Assembly (NCBI RefSeq): GCF_021018805.1
Contig: NC_086253.1
Coordinates: 10,480,735 to 10,544,734, forward strand
DNA from: Prinia subflava
Taxonomy: Eukaryota > Chordata > Aves > Passeriformes > Cisticolidae
Length of the DNA stretch: 64,000 bases
Direction of reading: 5' to 3'
A program made the translations under genes and the position numbers. A model generated the notes under the pieces. It saw only the letters and a list, made by a program, of their open reading frames with translations, did no database searches and was not told the origin of the DNA. Shown one piece after another: positions 1-12,200 of the stretch. Position 1 is the first letter of the stretch; every line of letters begins with the position of its first letter.

Positions 1-535
1 TACATGTGTACAGGTATTCTTTTAAATAATTGAAATACTCATTAATACTTTTAGGTCTTTCCAAAAAGACATTGGAAAGCTTAATCTCTCAGCCAAAGGG
101 TTTAGAATGTACATTCTACAGTAAAGAGAAGCAGGGATATTAAGAGCGATAAACTCATGGATTTTCAGTCAGTCTCAATATTTACGTTGGTGATTCAGCT
201 CATCCTGCAGACTTAGGGTGCATATTAAGCTAGGAGAAAAATGTGAAGAGCAGATTAATTATAAGAAAATGACATAGGGCATCTTCTAAAGTGGGCGCAG
301 TGAGCAGCTTCATGAGCAGAGAAACTCCTCAGCCCAAGTAAAAATTAAAGGATTCTGGTAGCTGTGATGTCTAAGTCATCATACAGCCAGCTTTTATAAT
401 TTGACAAACGATGGCACAGGCTGCAGTGAGCACAAACAGACAAGCAGTTCACAAGGCATCCCAGACAGCTCAGGCAGGAGAGCTGCCTTCAGGTGTTAAA
501 TCCTGTCTCTCACAGCAGGCTTTTCCCCTCTGCAG
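1..535 (+). other. ABLIM1: ABLIM1 intron (3' part)
   Basis: AT-rich non-coding sequence that ends in a pyrimidine-rich tract and a CAG acceptor at 533-535, just before a recognisable ABLIM1 exon. I found no exon, RNA gene or repeat family in it. Its upstream end lies outside the window. Confidence 0.75.
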
Positions 536-668
536 CTCAAGACCAGCTGGCTGATTCTGAAGGGGGATGTGGACACCAGAACCAACTCGCCGGACTCGGA
601 GACGCGCTCACTGTCCCTCACCGGCGGCAGCGACCGCGCGCAGGAGGGCACGGCCGCCGGCGGCTCCC
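536..668 (+). CDS. ABLIM1: ABLIM1 coding exon, linker upstream of headpiece (133 nt)
   Basis: Internal exon of actin-binding LIM protein 1, a cytoskeletal scaffold with N-terminal LIM domains and a C-terminal villin headpiece. The exon begins after a TTTTCCCCTCTGCAG acceptor and ends at a C|GTGAGT donor. Read from its first base it is open and starts LKTSWLILKGDVDTRTNSPD, a block I recognise from vertebrate ABLIM1. The second half is Ser/Thr/Gly rich and GC rich and should be disordered linker. The exon starts in phase 0 and leaves one extra base, which completes an Arg codon with the first two bases of the next exon at 4483. It is far more GC rich than the surrounding intron. Identity as ABLIM1 rather than ABLIM2 or ABLIM3 rests on memory of the family, not on an alignment. 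Confidence 0.88.
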
Positions 669-3600
669 GTGAGTGCCGGGCACTGCTGGGGCTCCCTGCC
701 TGCCCCTGGCCCTCATCCCTGCCACGGTTACACCAGGCTGTTCTGCACGGCTTGGAGCCTTCAGTGCCTGCAGACTCTGGTGGTGAAACTGTTTATGGTT
801 TGGTATTAGTGAGAGAAACAGCATTGCCTGTGTAAATGAGCTGTTGTCTCGCTGGAGAGCAGAGATTCCTGACCACAAAAACCCACTCCTCATAAAAGTG
901 CCCATTTATTATGATACCTATTTTCAGTAGACAGTATCGAGCAGATTCTTCATTTGTGCTAATTAGTCCTTGACGCAAACTATATATTTCGAATATTGAT
1001 GGACCATTTCTTCTCTATCATGATACACATAAAGGTTTAATTGCTCCAGAAATGAACTTAGGCTTTTTTTTTTTTTTCCTTCTTTTTTTTCTTTTTTCTT
1101 TTTTTTTTCCTCTTTTTGTTATCACTCACAGTTATAAGGTCACAGAAATATTCCAGGTGGGAAAGGGAATAATTTTGTAACTGAGTATTGGTCTGGACCA
1201 TATGCCCGTTCTAGCTGTCAGTACCAAAAGCACATTCTACTCATTTCTTATTACACATTTCAGCAAGTCAGAAGCATCAGTATTGGGCCTGAATTTTACT
1301 TATAAGTTAAATACATGACAAAAAATAAGTTTAATGAATTTTAAGAGATAACTGGGACATTCCTCTCCCTGCCTCCTCCACTTTATACCATGCAGCAGTA
1401 GCAGGTCATCCAGGGTAAACAAGCTGGGGAAGCAGTTTTCCAAAAGAATGCACCCAATGCAAGGCATGTCTGGCAGCAGGGTTAGGATGTCAGTCTTGTG
1501 GGCATTTTGGTAATGTGATAGTTGGCTCCATCAACTTGTATTAAGGAAATTATGGCTTAGCTATACAAGGAAGAGGGAAAACAGATGCTACAAAATCTGT
1601 CACAAGGCTGTAACAAGATAAAGGAGAAAAGTTATTTTAGATCATCAGTCTCAGTGATTTAGATTAAAGGGATTTGATAACTTAATCCTCACTAGAAATC
1701 ACAAACGTGCACAAGGTGTATTGCAGGGTTCCCTGTGCTGGGGAAACCAAGGCTGACCACCTCACACACTTAACATCTGTAAATCAGAGCCCAGGAATGA
1801 ACACCTAAACCTTTCATTGTCATTCACACATGGGGTGTGTCTGGAAGCTTTATGGAATTGATCTGATGCTCTTCTACGCATGTTTTGAGAGACAGTCCTG
1901 AAGTGCAGATTTTAAGCAGAGAGAAGTACTTAGCACACCAAGAAGTGTTACACAGAAACAACATATGGTGCTCATTTTTTCCCCTGAGAATGTCGCTATA
2001 CCTATCACTCTGCTGTAGTAGCATCTCTTTCATATTTTTGATTAGCTTGGGAATGTGGTACTCTTAAAACTAGAAATGCAGTAGATAACAACACCTCTGT
2101 GTCAGGGTCAGTATCACATCTGTGCCAACATAGGTTCTATAGTTCATTTTCCATTGCTTTTTACCAGCATTTCTCTGTCCCTCATGAAAGTTCACCCCAT
2201 TACCCAAATAGCAGCCACACAGAAATGACACTGAGGAAGTTTAATCTTCCTGAAATTTACACTTTTCTTTATCCTTTTATTCACTTACCTGACTGTTTTA
2301 ATACCTGTAGACATCCTAAGTAACTCCTTCTCTATTCCGTGTTTCCCTATTTAGTTCTGAATATTTATAGCCTGTCATATGCCCCCCACTGGCCACAGAA
2401 GAGTAGCATCTTTACCTCTTGCACCTATGCTTGAGAACTCTGGCTTTCAGCCCATCCCTGTGGCATAGTCAGTGGCTATCAGAGAAAATAAACTTGTCAG
2501 GTACAGGTTTGGTGCCAAGTGGTTACATGCAGAGTGGAGGGAGTTAGCAGGCTGTGAATTGGTAGTGATGTTTCCAGATACACTGAGCAAAAAGATCTGC
2601 ATTTTTGTGTCCAGCCGCTGAGCATTCCAGAGGATTGTTTTGCTATAGAAGGCATTTTGCCATATTACATTATTTAAATGCCCAGAAGAACACAACTAAC
2701 ACAGCACATCAGTGTGAGGCTTGTGCAATCAACAGGCAGGAGTGGAGCTTGTGTCTCCTTACCTGTGAAAATGGGTCTTGTTTCTGTATCTGTAGATGTG
2801 TAATAGTTAATTATTTACCATTATTCGTGATTTTCAGTGTTGAGTATTTAGGAAAGCGGATACCTAGGAAGGCAGGTAACCCTTGCTGTTCATGTGCCCG
2901 TGGTGTGTTGAGAGGCAGGTTCAGTGATTGTCGCTCTGGACAGGACCCGTATCCCTGCGGAGGGTGGCTGCTGTTCAGAACAGAACTCACTCACCCATCT
3001 TCTCTGCAGCCAAAAGGCCAAGAGATTGATCTCCACGCTGATCTCTAACACAGCAGCTTTTTCCAGGCAGGAGCTGAGCTGACAGCTTTGTTGCAGATAC
3101 AGGCATTCTGTCACACAGGTATTATACCCTTTGCTCTCTGGTGGCACTACTATTCACATACCAGGCAATTACAGGTTTTTTGTTTTGCTATTTTTCCTCT
3201 CTAAAATATAAAACCTGTAGTTTCCCTTCTCTAATGGTATTTGGCGTGCAATTCAATATGAGCTTACCCTGTTAAGGTACATCAAGTGCTTTGAATTTTT
3301 TTTTCCATCATGGCAGTGGATCACTGGCCTACCCTTATTCTCTTGGCTTTTCATCCTTGCTCACTACTCCACTTTCTGTTCCATGGATGAAATACTCCTT
3401 CAGTGCTCGAGCCCTACCTGGATTGTCTTTCACCTTTGCTGAGTGCTGAGTACTGACACAGTGCAACTCCCTATGAGCCCATTTCTTCTGTCCTTGTTCT
3501 CTTTTTATTTGGATAGCTGGAGAAACTTTTGCTATTTGTTTTAATATCATTTTCAGTGTTTAACTCAGCTTGACTTCTGGCAGTTTTCAGTTTATCTCAG

Positions 3601-4482
3601 CACTTTTTGAGCTCTCTGCTGATCCATCTTTTGTTTTTTCTTTCTGTATGCTTATTCCTAATAATCTCCTTAGGGTATTTATTAATCCAGTGGGGTCTGG
3701 ATTCTCTTCCTGCATTCCTCTTTGGACACAGACTGCTAACAACTTTGACAGAAAGAAGTATTGTACATTCAGTTCTTTGAGCTATCTGACTTCTGTAACA
3801 CTACATCAGATTTACATAAATTCCTGTACTGGAATCAGGAATGTTTATTACACATGTATTTGTTCTTCTACTGTGTAACTCTTAGACTTTCTTATTAGAG
3901 TCTTAATAATAAAACTAAGGCGTTTCAGTTGTCCCATAATGACCACACACAGTTTCATCCTTGTGTTACATCATTTTTTTGTAGTAACACCAGTTTGCCA
4001 GTTTTCTCCATCTTAAAACTTTCTTTCACTTGAGTGTATATACTGTGGCTGATTTACTTTATCCTCTGCTCTATCTTCATTTTTGCTTTTTTCCAAGAGA
4101 AGTTTTACAGAAAGAAAATATTTATATTTTTTAAGTGTTAGAGCATCAACCCATCTTTTTTAAGAAACAAAACCATAACCCAAAACTTGTATAGCGTGTT
4201 CAGAAGTGATGATCAAAACCCCTTTAATCCCAGTTTCAAGCACTGATTTAACACCAAGTTGGAAGGCAGAGATTTCACCATCTCTCAAATCACATCGTGT
4301 AGGTGCATGAGGATTCCATAACAAAAGTCCCACAACTCCCTCCACGTTGTGCCCCTGGCATGCTGCTGTTTCTAGGTATTGCTACACATGTTCATGTGCA
4401 TGAAATGTGGAGAAAAGATGAGCATACTTCAGTTATATTGCATCTCATTGATAGAATGTTTGCATTTGCATGTCTTTTACAG
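669..4482 (+). other. ABLIM1: ABLIM1 intron
   Basis: Starts GTGAGT and ends TCTTTTACAG. It has a T/C-only tract at about 1064-1119. I saw no additional ABLIM1 exon, no known repeat family and no RNA gene. The short open frames inside have no splice context or recognisable motif. Confidence 0.8.
1064..1119 (+). repeat. polypyrimidine (T-rich) tract
   Basis: About 56 bases made almost only of T with scattered C, within an ABLIM1 intron. It is low-complexity sequence and is not placed next to an exon, so it is not a splice acceptor tract for any exon I can identify. Confidence 0.9.
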
Positions 4483-4541
4483 GATTTCCATATTCCAAGT
4501 CTGCTTCTCTACCTGGCTATGGAAAAAATGGCTTACATCAG
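4483..4541 (+). CDS. ABLIM1: ABLIM1 coding exon, linker (59 nt)
   Basis: Short internal exon between a TGTCTTTTACAG acceptor and a CAG|GTAGGT donor. Its first two bases finish the Arg codon begun at 668. The next 19 codons read FPYSKSASLPGYGKNGLHQ, which resembles the FPYSKS..LPG.GKNGL stretch of vertebrate ABLIM1 as I remember it. It ends exactly on a codon boundary. It is likely disordered linker, rich in Ser, Tyr and Gly. If this exon alone is skipped, the single base left at 668 joins CC from 6462 and the next codon is TGA, so the reading frame closes at once. Confidence 0.88.
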
Positions 4542-6461
4542 GTAGGTGCACATTTAAATACATTCTCCAGGAAATAAGGTCTCATAAATAGACAGCTCAG
4601 TAACTAGTTGACAATCCACACAGTAATAACACTTCAAAGGTGTTTTGGCTGCCAGCCCTGTCTGACAGATTCATTCCCTATGTGGGTTACAGTTTGTCTC
4701 TCTCAAAGAGTAAGACTGACTGACACTTCTCCTTTTAATTGTGTGCATCAGGAGCATTGGGAATCTTGATTCTCCTCCCCAAACAAACAAAGATCTAAGA
4801 TGTACAGGCTGCACATATTAATCATAGGATAGCTTGAATTAATAATAGAAACAGTTAGGCCTATAATTAGGCAAGTAATGATCTTAGAGCAGAGGTGGAA
4901 CAGCTCACATTCATTGCGTTCCTTGAACCATCTGTTCTGTTTTTTCTGGTATGAATGTGTGTCTGTGTGTGGTGTGTGTATTCACACACAACCATTGTAC
5001 TTTTAGGGCAGGGAGGGATCAGTGAAGATTGAATGATAAGCAGTAATCTAGAAAGAAAAATGTCTAACAAAATTATGATCAGAAGAGACTAGGAATTCTT
5101 TTTTTTTAATCCTTTTTTGCAAATTTTATTATTCTTTAATAAAAGGGAAGCTTTGACAATGTGGCCTCTCAGTCTCTGGTATCTAGCATTATGAATTCTC
5201 AGTTCATGTCTTATACTATTAGGTGAAAAAACATGGTTTAGAGTAATGAGCTGTCAGTACCTAGATGTACGTGCACCTACCTTTTGAAGAATTGATTTGT
5301 GTCCAAATTGCATGGAGAGGACCTCGTTCAAAATTCCTTCTTTCTCCAAAGGGAGATGTGAAAACTGCAAAAGCTCATGAGTAGGATTAAACTTCCCCAG
5401 TGACAAGAGTAAAACTGAGAGTCATTTGGGAGGAGTTACAAAAAAGAAATTATCAAGGAGTAGCTAAATGGATTGTTTGGTAGCTGCTGAAATTTCCATC
5501 CCTTTGAGTTAATATTACAGGACTAATTATGCCTGTGTTGCTTCTAATTATTACAGGACTAATTATACCTGGTTTCTTGAATTCTTCCATGAAGAAAGGA
5601 ATGACACTGAAATTTTATCTAATAAGATTTAGGAATTTGAAAGAGTGCATATAAAACTAATGCCACCTATGAGTCAAGAGGGGTTTTTCTGACTTTTCAG
5701 AAGAGGTGTTGCCAGTAACCTGAAGCGAGCAGGACACTGACTTGTGCCCAGCCAGTGCCTTGCAATGTGATGGGAAAGCAGCAGATGGCAGCATCTGTCC
5801 CATATAAAGAATCCCAAACCTGTCTAAGAGCTGAAAAGATCACGGTCAAATCCTTGAGGCCAAAATTCCTCTCAGAATGGATGTCCTCTGTTTGGATTGT
5901 AGGCTCATACCAGCTTTTGTGGTTTGTTATTTTTAATCAGCCGTCCTAGTGCTGCATAAATAAAACCCCAAAAGCAAATAAGACAGAGCCATACAGGTTA
6001 TTGTGGGCATAGCTGTGCACACCATTGATACCCTGCAGGCAAAAATGAGAATTGGGGGGGGGAAAAAAAGTCATATAATAGTGCTTTTGTGATTTCCTGT
6101 GCTGTTTCTCATCATAGCATTTGTCAGCAAAGGAGGAAGGCAGTGGTTCAAACAAAGCACGTGTAAAGTTCTCCCTGGTCAGTGGCACCAGCAGTGTGAA
6201 GCAGAGGCAGAAGGAGAAAAGTTGCAGTGCAGCAGAAGTCATTTGTGATGATGGCAGTAACACATCAGCATCTCAGAAAAGTGACAGTTTCAGTGTGGCC
6301 TTGCTTACTTGAGCAATTAGGTCAAATCTGAGTGAGACTTACTTCTCTTTCTCTCACGCAAGGATCTGTATTTTGGTTCTATGTGTTTTTTCTCTCAACA
6401 ATGTTCAGGGTGGGGTTTTCGTGTATTTTGCTGCTACATTGCTTCTTTCTTTCTCTGTCAG
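4542..6461 (+). other. ABLIM1: ABLIM1 intron
   Basis: Begins GTAGGTGC and ends TTTCTCTGTCAG. It contains a diverged direct repeat at 5514-5571 and a run of nine G at 6054-6062. A Ser-rich open frame at 6121-6312 was inspected as a possible cassette exon and not accepted. Nothing else was recognised. Confidence 0.8.
5514..5571 (+). repeat. short direct repeat, 22 nt x 2
   Basis: A 22-base unit starting ATTACAGGACTAATTAT occurs at 5514-5535 and again at 5550-5571 with one G/A difference. The copies are offset by 36 bases. It looks like a local duplication with no known function. Confidence 0.9.
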
Positions 6462-6516
6462 CCTGAAACCATGGGCCAGTATGAAACGGACCAGGAGGCA
6501 AGCTGGGGAATGAAAG
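6462..6516 (+). CDS. ABLIM1: ABLIM1 coding exon, linker (55 nt)
   Basis: Exon between a pyrimidine-rich TCTCTGTCAG acceptor and a AAAG|GTACAT donor. It reads in phase 0 as PETMGQYETDQEASWGMK plus one base. The ASWGM(K/R) end directly precedes the headpiece in vertebrate ABLIM1, so this is the last linker segment. The leftover G joins AA from the 8-nt exon at 7826 to give Glu. An ATG occurs inside at 6471, but it is internal Met and not a start. Together with the 8-nt exon it forms a 63-nt in-frame pair. Confidence 0.88.
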
Positions 6517-7825
6517 GTACATTTTTTTTCCAATATCATTTCCACTCCCCTTGTGTTTTCACCCTTTGAGTATTTAAATTAACATATTTTCATAAAGATT
6601 ACTGTTCTGAGCTCTTCCTGTAGTTCACATAATAATGATTAGCCAGAGACACAGCTCAGTATCATGTTTATCACAGAGAATCTTCTTTTTACTTGGCCCA
6701 ACCTAAAGGCCTGACAGAAGTCTTGCATCATAGGGTGGTGCAGCCAGCTGAGTCAATAGCAGGATCCTTGATATGTGGCAACAGCCTTGTGGTGTTGGTC
6801 TCATATGAAAGACAGGAGGAAATTTAAGATAATCATTCCTTCAAGTCTAGTTGGAAAAAGTCCATTATGCTTCTTGGTTGTGCTACATTGTGGTTAAAAT
6901 GTGCAGAGTTCAAAAAGCAGAATTTATTTGCAGTGTTTTCTTTTATTGCAGTTTTAAGTGGACTGTGCACTTAATATGGAACTTGGGTTGGAATTTTCAA
7001 AAGAGCTGAAAAATTTTATTTCCAAGACTCTTTAACTCATTTAAAAAATCTTACTCTTAATGCTTCACTTCATGACTCTGTGTTGATAAAAATCTTTGTC
7101 TCTGTTTCAATAGGTTAAAATACAGGTTTTGAAAAGTAGACTCAATCTCTGATTTAATTTCAGACCATAAAGAGGTCTGTGAAAACATTTTGGCTACCCT
7201 GGTCGCATTTAATCAGCACTGTGAATGGATAACGTTGTGGTAGTCATATCATATATAGTCATACACTGACCTAACTAGAATTCCCTTGTGCTAGATCCAG
7301 GAGTCATTGTTACCACATTCCCCAAATCATCTTTTCTTCCCTGTTGTTATTCCCACTGCAGTCAGCCCAAGTGCAGGGTGTCAGCATCTTGTAATATCGT
7401 ATTATCTCAGTCGTTTTCATATATGTTTCCAAACTGACATGCCTTTAATAATCCATATATTTTAACTATTTTCAGTAAAGGACAATAAGGGCAGGAGTTT
7501 TGGATGACAGACTGACTTAACTCTGCACATCCTGTAAAAAAGAGATATCCAATTTTGCCAGACACACTCACCATGTATCCCAATGGCATCGGGAAATGGA
7601 TTTTCTGTAATAAGCCTTTGATTTCCAGGACAATTGCTTTGGTAATAGACAGTGTTACAGGCATTCAGGGCATGGGGGTCAAATGCATGCAGTTATCCAG
7701 CAGCTACTGAGAAGAGAGAAATGTAGTAGCATAGCACATTTGTGATGTACCTAAATACTCATTGTGGTAACACCAAAAGACAGCTATAAATTCTAAACTG
7801 TGAACCTGTTCTCATTCTTTTGCAG
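6517..7825 (+). other. ABLIM1: ABLIM1 intron
   Basis: Starts GTACAT and ends TTCTTTTGCAG. I found no repeats, RNA genes or further exons in it. Confidence 0.8.
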
Positions 7826-7833
7826 AATACAAG
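7826..7833 (+). CDS. ABLIM1: ABLIM1 microexon (8 nt), Glu-Tyr-Lys
   Basis: An exon of only eight bases, AATACAAG. It is flanked by a strong acceptor (CTCATTCTTTTGCAG) and a strong donor (GTAAGAAG). With the G carried over from 6516 it encodes Glu-Tyr-Lys. This gives the sequence WGMK-EYK-IYPYE, the expected continuous run into the ABLIM1 headpiece. Splice strength, frame closure on both sides and family similarity all support it. If it were left out, the joined reading frame would hit TGA in the fifth codon after the junction and the headpiece would be lost. Confidence 0.85.
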
Positions 7834-8062
7834 GTAAGAAGGGCTTTTCCAACACTGGAAGAACAATCAGATTCAGCACTTCCTAGCAAGGTTACATGGG
7901 TTCCTTTCTTTTTGTTTTATTTTGTTAATTTTTGTCCCAGTGAAATATTTGTCAAATCAGGATGCAAGTATGTACCCTTTTTTAGTAAGTTCTCCATATC
8001 ACCATTTCCATGCCTCAGAATTGGATTCGGCTGGAGTTCATGTGCTCTTGTCTTTTTAACAG
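7834..8062 (+). other. ABLIM1: short ABLIM1 intron (229 nt)
   Basis: The smallest intron in the window, from GTAAGAAG to TCTTTTTAACAG. Its short length next to a microexon fits splicing of the pair as a unit. That last point is inference. Confidence 0.85.
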
Positions 8063-8143
8063 ATTTATCCTTATGAAACACTTATTGTAACAAACCGAGT
8101 TCGTGTGAAATTGCCTAAGGATGTGGACAGGACCAGGCTGGAG
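8063..8143 (+). CDS. ABLIM1: ABLIM1 headpiece, N-terminal subdomain exon
   Basis: An 81-nt exon of exactly 27 codons between TTTTTAACAG and GAG|GTAGGA. It begins [18 protein letters not shown] and continues KDVDRTRLE, which is the N-terminal half of the villin headpiece in ABLIM proteins. The YPY and the [11 protein letters not shown] run are the family hallmarks seen here. This subdomain packs against the C-terminal helices encoded in the last exon, and together they bind F-actin. The exon is phase 0 at both ends. The intron after it lies exactly at the boundary between the two headpiece subdomains. Confidence 0.93.
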
Positions 8144-8882
8144 GTAGGAATGATGTTTGCTCGACAGTTTTGCAGCCATTTCTGCTCTTTGCTTGCTATC
8201 CTGGATATCCCTGTGCCTCAGTAACAGCAACAAAGAGAGAAGAGAGGAATGACATTATGTATTACATTTTTTTTTCAAGAAAGTCAGTATGTAGGCAATT
8301 TAACTAAAAATTGCCAAAAAACTGGCAAATATCAGACCAAATGGTGTTTTACAAAGATACAGATGAAGCCCATCAGTTCTGGATGATTTTACAAGGTATT
8401 GTAATTTCAGGTGGGGAGTGGGAAAACGTGGAGTTTGTTTTGGTTTGAATTAATATAAAAACATCCTCATAGAATAACCTCAGTATTACAAAAAGGCTCC
8501 ATTTATCCTGAAAATACACAGACCTGTGTTTGGTTCCTTGTCTTGTTCAGCCTCTCTTTTGGCTGTGTGATCTGTGGTCACTCTATTGCAGCTTTGCTGT
8601 ACCATCCACATCTCCCTTAAGATAGAGAAATACAGATATAATTTATTATAACAGAAAGCTGAGTTTCCAAAGATCAGGTCCTGAAGTTGATGTTCAAGCA
8701 AAATTCCCAAGGTTGATTTTTTTGACTGATCGATGACAGGACTGAATAAAGACTCACCTTAACTAACCTTAACTATCTTTCTGTGAACTACTATTAAGAG
8801 TAAGAGATAAAACTAAAAAAATGTGATAGCAATATTGGACTTTGAGGGACATTTATATTTCAATAAATTTACTGTATTTTAA

Positions 8883-8961
8883 ACTTGATAATATGACAAG
8901 AAAAGAAGAAAGACAATTTAATTTTAAAAATTACTTGATAATATGATAAGAAAAGAAGAAA
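8883..8961 (+). repeat. direct repeat, 29 nt x 2, offset 50
   Basis: A 29-base unit beginning ACTTGATAATATGA occurs at 8883-8911 and 8933-8961 with one C/T difference. The intervening 21 bases are AT rich. It looks like a recent local duplication inside the intron. Confidence 0.9.
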
Positions 8962-11744
8962 AACTTTGAAGGAGCAGAAAGTTCCTCATTAAAGATCAGT
9001 TTTTAAAAGCAATGAATTTACCAAATTTGCACACATGTAGTAGGTTTTGAAATTGGTGTTGTGCTCTTGAATACTTGAATGTCACTTGATTTCCCTTGTC
9101 ACTTGATCAAGTAGTGTTGATTTAACTGCAAGGAAAAGAGAGCCTCAATCGTGTGCTGTTTTAAGGATGGTTTATAGCAAGGCATGATAGCAATACTTAA
9201 AAGCATGATGAGTCTGGAAAAAGGAGCAGGGAGCTGGAGGGATGCTCCTCTGGACATATCTTGTAAAGGATTCTTTCATATATATATGTACACACGTGTG
9301 TATGTGTGTTAAAGAATATATTCTTTGTTTGAACACAGCAGACTGGTCTGAATAGCAAATGCAGCTCTAAATTGCTTTTTTAAGACAACATATAGTTTGC
9401 TTTGGATGATCATGCCTGCCCTGGCTGCCGTTATCTGTAACTCATCCACCATCCTCAGCTGGGATTGCTGTTTGTTTAGCTTTGGAGCTGCTCAGTCTGC
9501 CTCACACCAGGTGCAGCACAGGGCCTGTTGGCTCAAGGAGCCCCAACCACTTCAAAGATCTCACAGAGGTTTGCAAAAAAGAACAATAAACAAGATCTGC
9601 TTCAAACCTGCACCAGACAAGCAGTGAGGGGACCAGGCCAATCCTGCTGATTGCTGCACTATGTTAAACGTGTGTGTCTGCAGCAGGGACTCCTTTTTGG
9701 ACTGCCTTACATTTAATAGGGATTGGTAGTTTTTTAAACAATTAAATTGTGAGAGTTTTAATAGCACTGTAACTACTGTAAGAACAGAGGCAGTTGCTCA
9801 TCTACACATTCAGACCATATGCAGGGTTGAGTGACAGGCACAAACCATTGCCTTCCCTGTCAGCCTCTTCCCCTCTTTCCTGACCCTTTCTTCTGCATTA
9901 CAGAATTGCTGGAAATAAGTAGCTTTGCACAGAAAAGCAGCTTATCATTATTTCCCTTTTGTGGCAGAAGTAGAAGATTGTAACTCAATTATTGGCTGGT
10001 GCACTCAGCAGATTTCAGGCTTGGGCAGGACTCAGGGAGCCCAGGACTGTGAGTTTATAGGTTTGCACAGAAGCAAACCAGGCTTAGGAATGTGGATACA
10101 GACAACTGTCTGTTAGCAAAGGACCCACTTGACATATCATGGTATCTTCAAGCTGTTCAGGACACCACTGGGAATACTGAAAGCATGTACTTGGGTTATA
10201 TTTTACCCTTTCTTGAGGTCCATTTCACACTTGCCAGAGGGTATGGTTCAGTTCTTGGGTTGGTTGGGATCTCTAAGAGGCAAGGGCTCTTTCCAGTCTG
10301 AGTTGGTTTCCAGCTGATGTTCTGTTTTCATCCTGCACATTCAATGTCACTTGTGAAAGGGCTGGATTTTGACTACAGAAATGGTAGCAGTGCTAACTCC
10401 ATGCATTATCCAAACTGTAGAGTGATATTCCTAGGAAAATCTCCGAGGAAAAAACCCATGTTCTAGTACACCAGTTTTACTCTGATTATTTGTGTGGGCT
10501 GAAGCCTCACCTTGCTGTTGCTGCTGCAAATCAGAGCAGGCTCCTGGGTGTGATGGCTGTGGCCAGGGTACAGGTGGTGTCAGTGGAAGGATATCTAGAG
10601 CTTCTGTGCTTCATACCAGTGTCAAACCTGAGAACAGGCTTACTGTGTCTGGTGTCAACAGAATATCTCTCTCACATGTGATGTTTCTGATTTCCTGGCC
10701 CACTTAGGAGCAATAGGCTCGACTAAATTTGCAAGAGGTCGATTTCTTTAACAGCTGTCTCACAATTTGACTTGAGGCAGCCTCCTCTTTGTGGAACAGT
10801 TTGTTGTGAACTTTGAATGATACATCATAGATGTCATGGAAGGGGCACTATTGTTTGTCTATGATTCACTCTTCCAAGGAAAGTTTCTTATATTGAGTGC
10901 TCCTATCATGAAAAGTGAACTCAAGTCAATGGTATTAGCTCCTGAGGTCAAATTAAGGGAGGCTATAACAAAACCTTGGCAAATGTTCAAGGACCACAGG
11001 AGGGTGGGGCTTTAATGGGTGGTAGTGTTTTCCTAACTTCACTCCCATTGTGAGTATTTTTTAGATTACACTGTTGTGCAAGAAATTATAAAAAATATTT
11101 GCCTGTAAAAATGTGTATTTTTCTAAGCTCAAGAGGTATCTAGAGATTAGGGAGGCTCAACTGGTAATAAATGCATTCAAATAATAGTCATTCTTTCCTC
11201 AAAAGTGCATGTAACTAAGCGTAGAAACACTCAGCATGTTTTTGTTTGCTTGTCTTAGCTCAGCAGTGGGACAGAAGTGCCCAGCTCCTTGTGCTCTTCC
11301 AAGGAGATGTTTGTGCCAACAGTGAACTAATACATGCAGCACCAAGAACTGGTTATAGTGAGCAGCCTGCTGATTTTTAAATGCATTACTGGCATGTTGG
11401 GTTTTGAATAAATAGCCTGGATCTCACTTTTGTATAAGCTGATTAGAAATGCAAGGAATTTACAGTAGATAAGGATTTGGCCAAGGAATTTTTTTAGGAG
11501 TTTCTCTCTCCCACAGTGCTGTTCATTGTAATGTTAGATGAACAGAGCCCATGAGCTATTCTAACAGGAAATGGTGAAGGACAAGTTCATTCACATAACA
11601 TTGCAGAACAATAAAGCAGGAACACAGGGGTGGATTGTACAACCTGGGTGGAGAAGGGGAATTGCACCCTCACCGTGTCTGCAGGTGAGATGAACTTGAG
11701 GGAACTGCACTGATGCTTCAGTGAGCAGAGCCTCTCTTCAGGGG

Positions 11745-12200
11745 GACCTGGGCAGGCTGCAGGAAGGGTTGACAGACACTTCATGGAATTAGGTGAAGAT
11801 AAATCCACGTTCTTGCTCTTGTGACCAAGTAATGCTGTTCATCAGAACAAGAGGGGGGGAACAGCTCTGAGGAAAAGTTGCTGATGATGCTGATGGAAAA
11901 CAAGCTGAAAATGAGCCAGCGGCTCACCTTGGTAGTAAAGGGCACTGGGAAACCAAGAGGCAACAGTCACAAGTTGCAGGAAAGGAAATTACAATTGGAT
12001 ATAAGGGGAATGTTCCTCACTGGAAGAGCAGTGCAGTGAGCAGGTTGCCCAAGAGGCTTTGGAGTCTCTGCCCCTGGAGGCGTGCAAAACACATCTGGAC
12101 AAGGCCTTGAAGAACATGGTAGGGTTTGTCTTTATGGTCTTCGTGGTCTTTAAAGCTGGGCCTGCTTTGAAGACCTCTCTAAGTCTCTGATTTTCCTAGA
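11745..12200 (+). mobile_element. CR1 LINE fragment (3' part, degraded)
   Basis: Several stretches line up in order with the 3' half of avian CR1 as I know it. They are a GACCTGGGCAGGCTGCAGG block, a GATGGAAAACAAGCTGAAAATG-like block (ending in GAGCCAG), GGTTGCCCAAGAGGCTTTGG and TCTGCCCCTGGAGGCGTGCA, then CTGGACAAGGCC. Orientation is plus. It carries indels and no intact reading frame, so it is a dead, 5'-truncated copy. The exact CR1 subfamily and ends need a repeat library. Confidence 0.82.

Noticed and set aside
6121..6312. Ser-rich 63-codon frame inside an ABLIM1 intron, considered as a cassette exon
   Set aside because: The acceptor-like CAG before it has a weak pyrimidine tract and there is no good donor in or after the frame. 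The flanking exons already join in frame without it.
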